Of a stretch of 64,000 nucleotides of DNA, positions 61,446 through 64,000 are shown one piece after another. The stretch is taken from positions 558,001 to 622,000 of the forward strand of contig NZ_SIZZ01000002.1 of the NCBI RefSeq assembly GCF_004322705.1. Direction: 5' to 3'. This DNA is from Dyella terrae. Lineage in GTDB: Bacteria; Pseudomonadota; Gammaproteobacteria; Xanthomonadales; Rhodanobacteraceae. Position numbers and translations under genes: made by a program. The notes under the pieces are model-generated. The model was given only the letters and a program-made list of their open reading frames with translations, ran no database searches and was not told the DNA's origin. Numbering within the stretch: the stretch's first letter is position 1; each line of letters begins with the position of its first letter.

Positions 61446-62363
61446 TTACACCGGCTCCAGCCAGCCCCACTGGTCGTTCGTCTTGCCATTGAACAGGCCG
61501 AAGAACAGTTCCTGCAGGCGACGCGTGACGCGGCCGGCCTTGCCCGAGCCGACCTGCTTGCCGTCCACCGAGCGAATTGGCGTGATTTCAGCTGCGGTGC
61601 CGCACATCAGCAGCTCATCGCACAGGTAGAGGTATTCGCGCGGGATGTCGCGTTCGACGACTTCGATGCCGTCTTCGCGGGCCAGCGTCATCAGCGTGTG
61701 GCGGGTGATGCCGGTGAGGATCGAGGCGCTGGCCGGCGTGGTGTGCAGCACGCCGTCGAACACCAGGAACAGGTTCTCGCCCGCGCCTTCGCTGAGCAGG
61801 CCCGTGGAAGCCAGCGCGATGCCTTCACCGAAACCCAGACGACGCGCTTCGCGCGCGATCAGTTGGCCGGAGAGGTAATTGCCGCCCGCCTTGGCACCCG
61901 CCGGAATGGTGTTCGGCGCAAAACGCTGCCAGCTCGACACGCAGGCGTCGATGCCGTTCTCCAGTGCCTCCGGCCCGAGGTACGGACCCATCGGCCATGC
62001 TGCCACGGCAACATCGATCGGCGTCTCGGCCGACAGGCCGAAACCGCCAAGTCCACGGTAAGCCACCGGGCGCAGGTAGGCGGCATTAAGTCCGTTCTTC
62101 TTGATGACCTCGCGGCAGGCTGCCGAGATCTCGTCCTGCGTATGCGGCAGTTCCATGTCGTAGATCTTGGCCGACTGGTACAAGCGCTTGATGTGATCCG
62201 TCAGGCGGAAAATGGCCGCGCCATCCGGCGTCGCGTAGCTGCGAATACCCTCGAACACCGACGAGCCGTAATGCAGCGCATGGGACATCACATGCGTGGT
62301 GGCCTCGCGCCAGGGCTTGATCTGGCCGTTCTGCCAGATCCATTCGGGATACTGCTGCGCCAT
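61446..62363 (-). CDS. ilvE: Branched-chain amino acid aminotransferase
   Basis: 305 residues. Fold-type IV PLP enzyme: HALHYGSSVFEGIRSY at the N-terminus, AYLRPVAYRG, the cofactor lysine in IPAGAKAGGNYLSGQLIARE, then STGLLSEGAGENLFLV and ITPIRSVDGKQVGSG. It transfers amino groups in the last step of valine, leucine and isoleucine synthesis. Monocistronic by appearance. Confidence 0.96.
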   Translation of the reverse strand: MAQQYPEWIWQNGQIKPWREATTHVMSHALHYGSSVFEGIRSYATPDGAAIFRLTDHIKRLYQSAKIYDMELPHTQDEISAACREVIKKNGLNAAYLRPVAYRGLGGFGLSAETPIDVAVAAWPMGPYLGPEALENGIDACVSSWQRFAPNTIPAGAKAGGNYLSGQLIAREARRLGFGEGIALASTGLLSEGAGENLFLVFDGVLHTTPASASILTGITRHTLMTLAREDGIEVVERDIPREYLYLCDELLMCGTAAEITPIRSVDGKQVGSGKAGRVTRRLQELFFGLFNGKTNDQWGWLEPV

Positions 62364-62516
62364 GTCGGTTCTCCGGAAAAATGAGCAATATGATAGCGCG
62401 GGAGAGGGCTACGCGATGCTTTCGCTGCTGTCGAAGGCGCCGTACCGCAGCGCATGGCGGCCGTATGTGAAGGATGTGAAACAGCGGCATGCCGGCAATG
62501 GGTGCCTGCGGCCTTC

Positions 62517-63149
62517 TTACTCGCCGCGTGGTCGCAGCCACAGGCAGCCGGAGCGGCGGACGATCGGGAATCGCGATTCACGCGGATTTCCCGAGCCATC
62601 GTCACCGGCCGTTCGAACAACGAGTGCGCGCGCTTCACCTTCCGGGCTGCGTTCCAGTGATGGCGTGCCCGCATTCACCACGCCCGGTGTCGTGCTGAGG
62701 TCGTAGATGTCGTCGTGCGCTTTGACGGGCGCAGGCATCGGCGCAGCGCCCTCTTCACTGATATCGAGCAGCGGGCGCTTCATAAGGTCGCCCAGGGCGC
62801 GAATGTTGGCGACGACCGACTGGCGGCCTGCGCCATCCCACACCATCAGTCCTGCCAGACGATTCGGATCACGTGCGCCAAAAGCATCGAGCACACTCTG
62901 TTTCAGCGCGCCGACGCTCCCTGCGCACAACACGGGTGGCGGTGCGACCACCAGGGTCGGCTCGCGCGTCATGGACACGCCAGGCGGCGGCGCTTTTTCG
63001 GGCGTGGCTACGGGCGTTGCGTTCAAGGCCGCGCACGGCTGGTCGGTAAACAAAGGGCGCCCGTCGGCGTCGACGCAGCGGTGCACGCCGTCCTGCGCAT
63101 GGACACGCAGGACGCACACGATCAGCAGGAGGAAAAAGGCGAGGCGCAT
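62517..63149 (-). CDS. DUF4124-type exported protein
   Basis: About 210 residues from ATG 63149 (signal peptide LAFFLLLIVCVLRVHAQ); a GTG at 63170 is also in frame. Directly after cleavage comes a DUF4124-like segment (HRCVDADGRPLFTDQPCAAL) with two cysteines. The rest is a proline-rich linker and a domain I do not recognise (LCAGSVGALKQSVLDAFGAR; RFPIVRRSGCLWLRPRGE). Secreted or periplasmic, function unknown. It ends 9 nt before... the metF stop lies beyond it on the same strand upstream, so it may be read from the metF transcript's opposite end: metF is 5' of it on the minus strand. Confidence 0.72.
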   Translation of the reverse strand: MRLAFFLLLIVCVLRVHAQDGVHRCVDADGRPLFTDQPCAALNATPVATPEKAPPPGVSMTREPTLVVAPPPVLCAGSVGALKQSVLDAFGARDPNRLAGLMVWDGAGRQSVVANIRALGDLMKRPLLDISEEGAAPMPAPVKAHDDIYDLSTTPGVVNAGTPSLERSPEGEARALVVRTAGDDGSGNPRESRFPIVRRSGCLWLRPRGE

Positions 63150-63178
63150 CCCGGAGAGGATACGCCGCACTTACCGGC

Positions 63179-64000
63179 TCAGATGCCGATTCTGTCCAGA
63201 ATCGAAATGGTCGCCTTGGCCCGGTTCAGCGTGTAGAAGTGCAGGGCAGGGGCACCGCCATCGAGCAGGCGCTGGCAAAGCTGCGCCACCACATCGGCGG
63301 CAAGTTCCCGCACGGCGTCGGCGTCATCGCCGTGGGCCTGCATGCGCTTGGCGATCCAGCGCGGGATCTCCGCACCGCACGCATCGGAGAAGCGCTTGAG
63401 CTGGCTGAAGTTGGAGATGGGCATGATGCCCGGCACCACCGGGACGTCCACGCCCAGGCGCTGCACGTCATCGACGAAGCGGAAATACGCATCGGCGTTG
63501 AAGAAGTACTGCGTGATCGCTCCATTGGCGCCGGCGTCGACCTTGCTCTTGAAGTGGCGCAGATCGGCGAGCGCGTCATCGGCTTGCGGATGGGTCTCCG
63601 GATAAGCCGCCACCTCAATGTGGAAATGATCGCCACTGTGCTGGCGGATGAAGGCGACCAGCTCGGCGGCGTAGCGGAAGTCGCCTGGCGTGGCCATGCC
63701 CGAGGGCAGGTCGCCGCGCAGGGCCACCACGCGGCGATAACCCGCCGCGCGATAGGCGTCGAGCAGCTCGGCGATTTCGGTGCGGGTGCCGCCCATGCAG
63801 GACAGATGGGGGGCCACATCCAGGCCATGCTGGCGGTGCAGGCGGGCCACCGTCTCCCCGGTGTAGCTCAGGGTCGAGCCGCCTGCGCCGAACGTGACCG
63901 ACACATATTCCGGTCCCCGGGCCTTCAGGCTGCGGGCGGCGCGGTCGAGCTGTTCACGCTGTTCGTCCGTTTTCGGCGGGAAGAATTCGAAGCTGATCTG
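63179..64000 (-). CDS. metF: Methylenetetrahydrofolate reductase (5' partial)
   Basis: 273 residues are inside the window; the frame runs off at base 64000, so the first few residues are missing. The start seen is QISFEFFPPKTDEQREQL, followed by VSVTFGAGGSTL, HLSCMGGTR, RVVALRGDLPSG, the folate/FAD region GANGAITQYFFNADAYFRF and FYTLNRAKAT at the end. It makes 5-methyl-tetrahydrofolate for methionine synthesis. The DUF4124-type gene follows 29 nt downstream on the same strand. Confidence 0.95.
   Translation of the reverse strand, partial: QISFEFFPPKTDEQREQLDRAARSLKARGPEYVSVTFGAGGSTLSYTGETVARLHRQHGLDVAPHLSCMGGTRTEIAELLDAYRAAGYRRVVALRGDLPSGMATPGDFRYAAELVAFIRQHSGDHFHIEVAAYPETHPQADDALADLRHFKSKVDAGANGAITQYFFNADAYFRFVDDVQRLGVDVPVVPGIMPISNFSQLKRFSDACGAEIPRWIAKRMQAHGDDADAVRELAADVVAQLCQRLLDGGAPALHFYTLNRAKATISILDRIGI

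Overview
The window is about 64 kb of high-GC, densely coded bacterial chromosome. Its gene set suggests a gammaproteobacterium of the Xanthomonadales, probably the Rhodanobacteraceae side (Dyella/Luteibacter/Rhodanobacter-like): a pilQ secretin, an aerotolerance (Bat) operon behind moxR, thiS-thiG-trmB, a RimB-RimK pair and a ColR/ColS-like two-component pair. This placement is inferred from gene content and protein style, not from a search. There is one tRNA (Gly, CCC), and I saw no rRNA, CRISPR, IS element or integrase.

Layout. 1-9.5 kb: the 3' part of pilQ, then a tightly overlapping moxR-DUF58-DUF4381-batA-batB/C-batD operon. 9.5-15.1 kb: a macro-domain protein divergent from a MarR regulator, then an RND efflux pair. 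15.2-17.9 kb (minus strand): an M28 peptidase, mscL and an FAA hydrolase. 18.2-22.7 kb: an HlyD/ABC/permease/permease export operon. 22.8-24.3 kb: an AtoE-type transporter (minus). 24.5-46.9 kb: a one-direction surface locus (below). 46.9-56.2 kb: YedA-like exporter, Ada-like repair protein, Rieske protein, SLC13 transporter, trmB-thiG-thiS and a large FecR/DUF6600-type protein. 56.4-64 kb: tRNA-Gly, an OmpA-like protein, rimB-rimK, a two-component system, ilvE, a DUF4124 protein and the 3' part of metF.

The most unusual part is 24.5-46.9 kb. A classical autotransporter is followed by a fimbrial subunit, chaperone and usher. Then comes a complete RP4-order Trb type IV secretion set (trbB-C-D-E-F-G-H-I-J-L and a TrbN-like transglycosylase). 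Only 18 nt behind the transglycosylase lies a two-domain fimbrial tip adhesin. The T4SS genes therefore sit between the usher and the adhesin of a chaperone-usher operon. No coupling protein (VirD4/TraG), relaxase or TrbK-like gene is visible in the window. The simplest reading is a surface adhesion/delivery machine rather than a conjugation module, comparable in its missing coupling protein to the Bartonella Trw system.

Within it, trbL is cut by an in-frame TAG between the fifth and the last predicted membrane helix. The same frame then stays open for 1,236 codons, including an exact 141-bp (47-residue) tandem array of about 11 copies. Ten of those copies carry an RGD tripeptide.

Other non-coding structure: three copies of a roughly 100-bp palindromic intergenic element (2.2, 10.6 and 22.7 kb), an identical 19-nt terminator stem at 2.2 and 15.1 kb, an intrinsic terminator just upstream of the autotransporter start, and GTTAA-type repeats in front of the two-component system.
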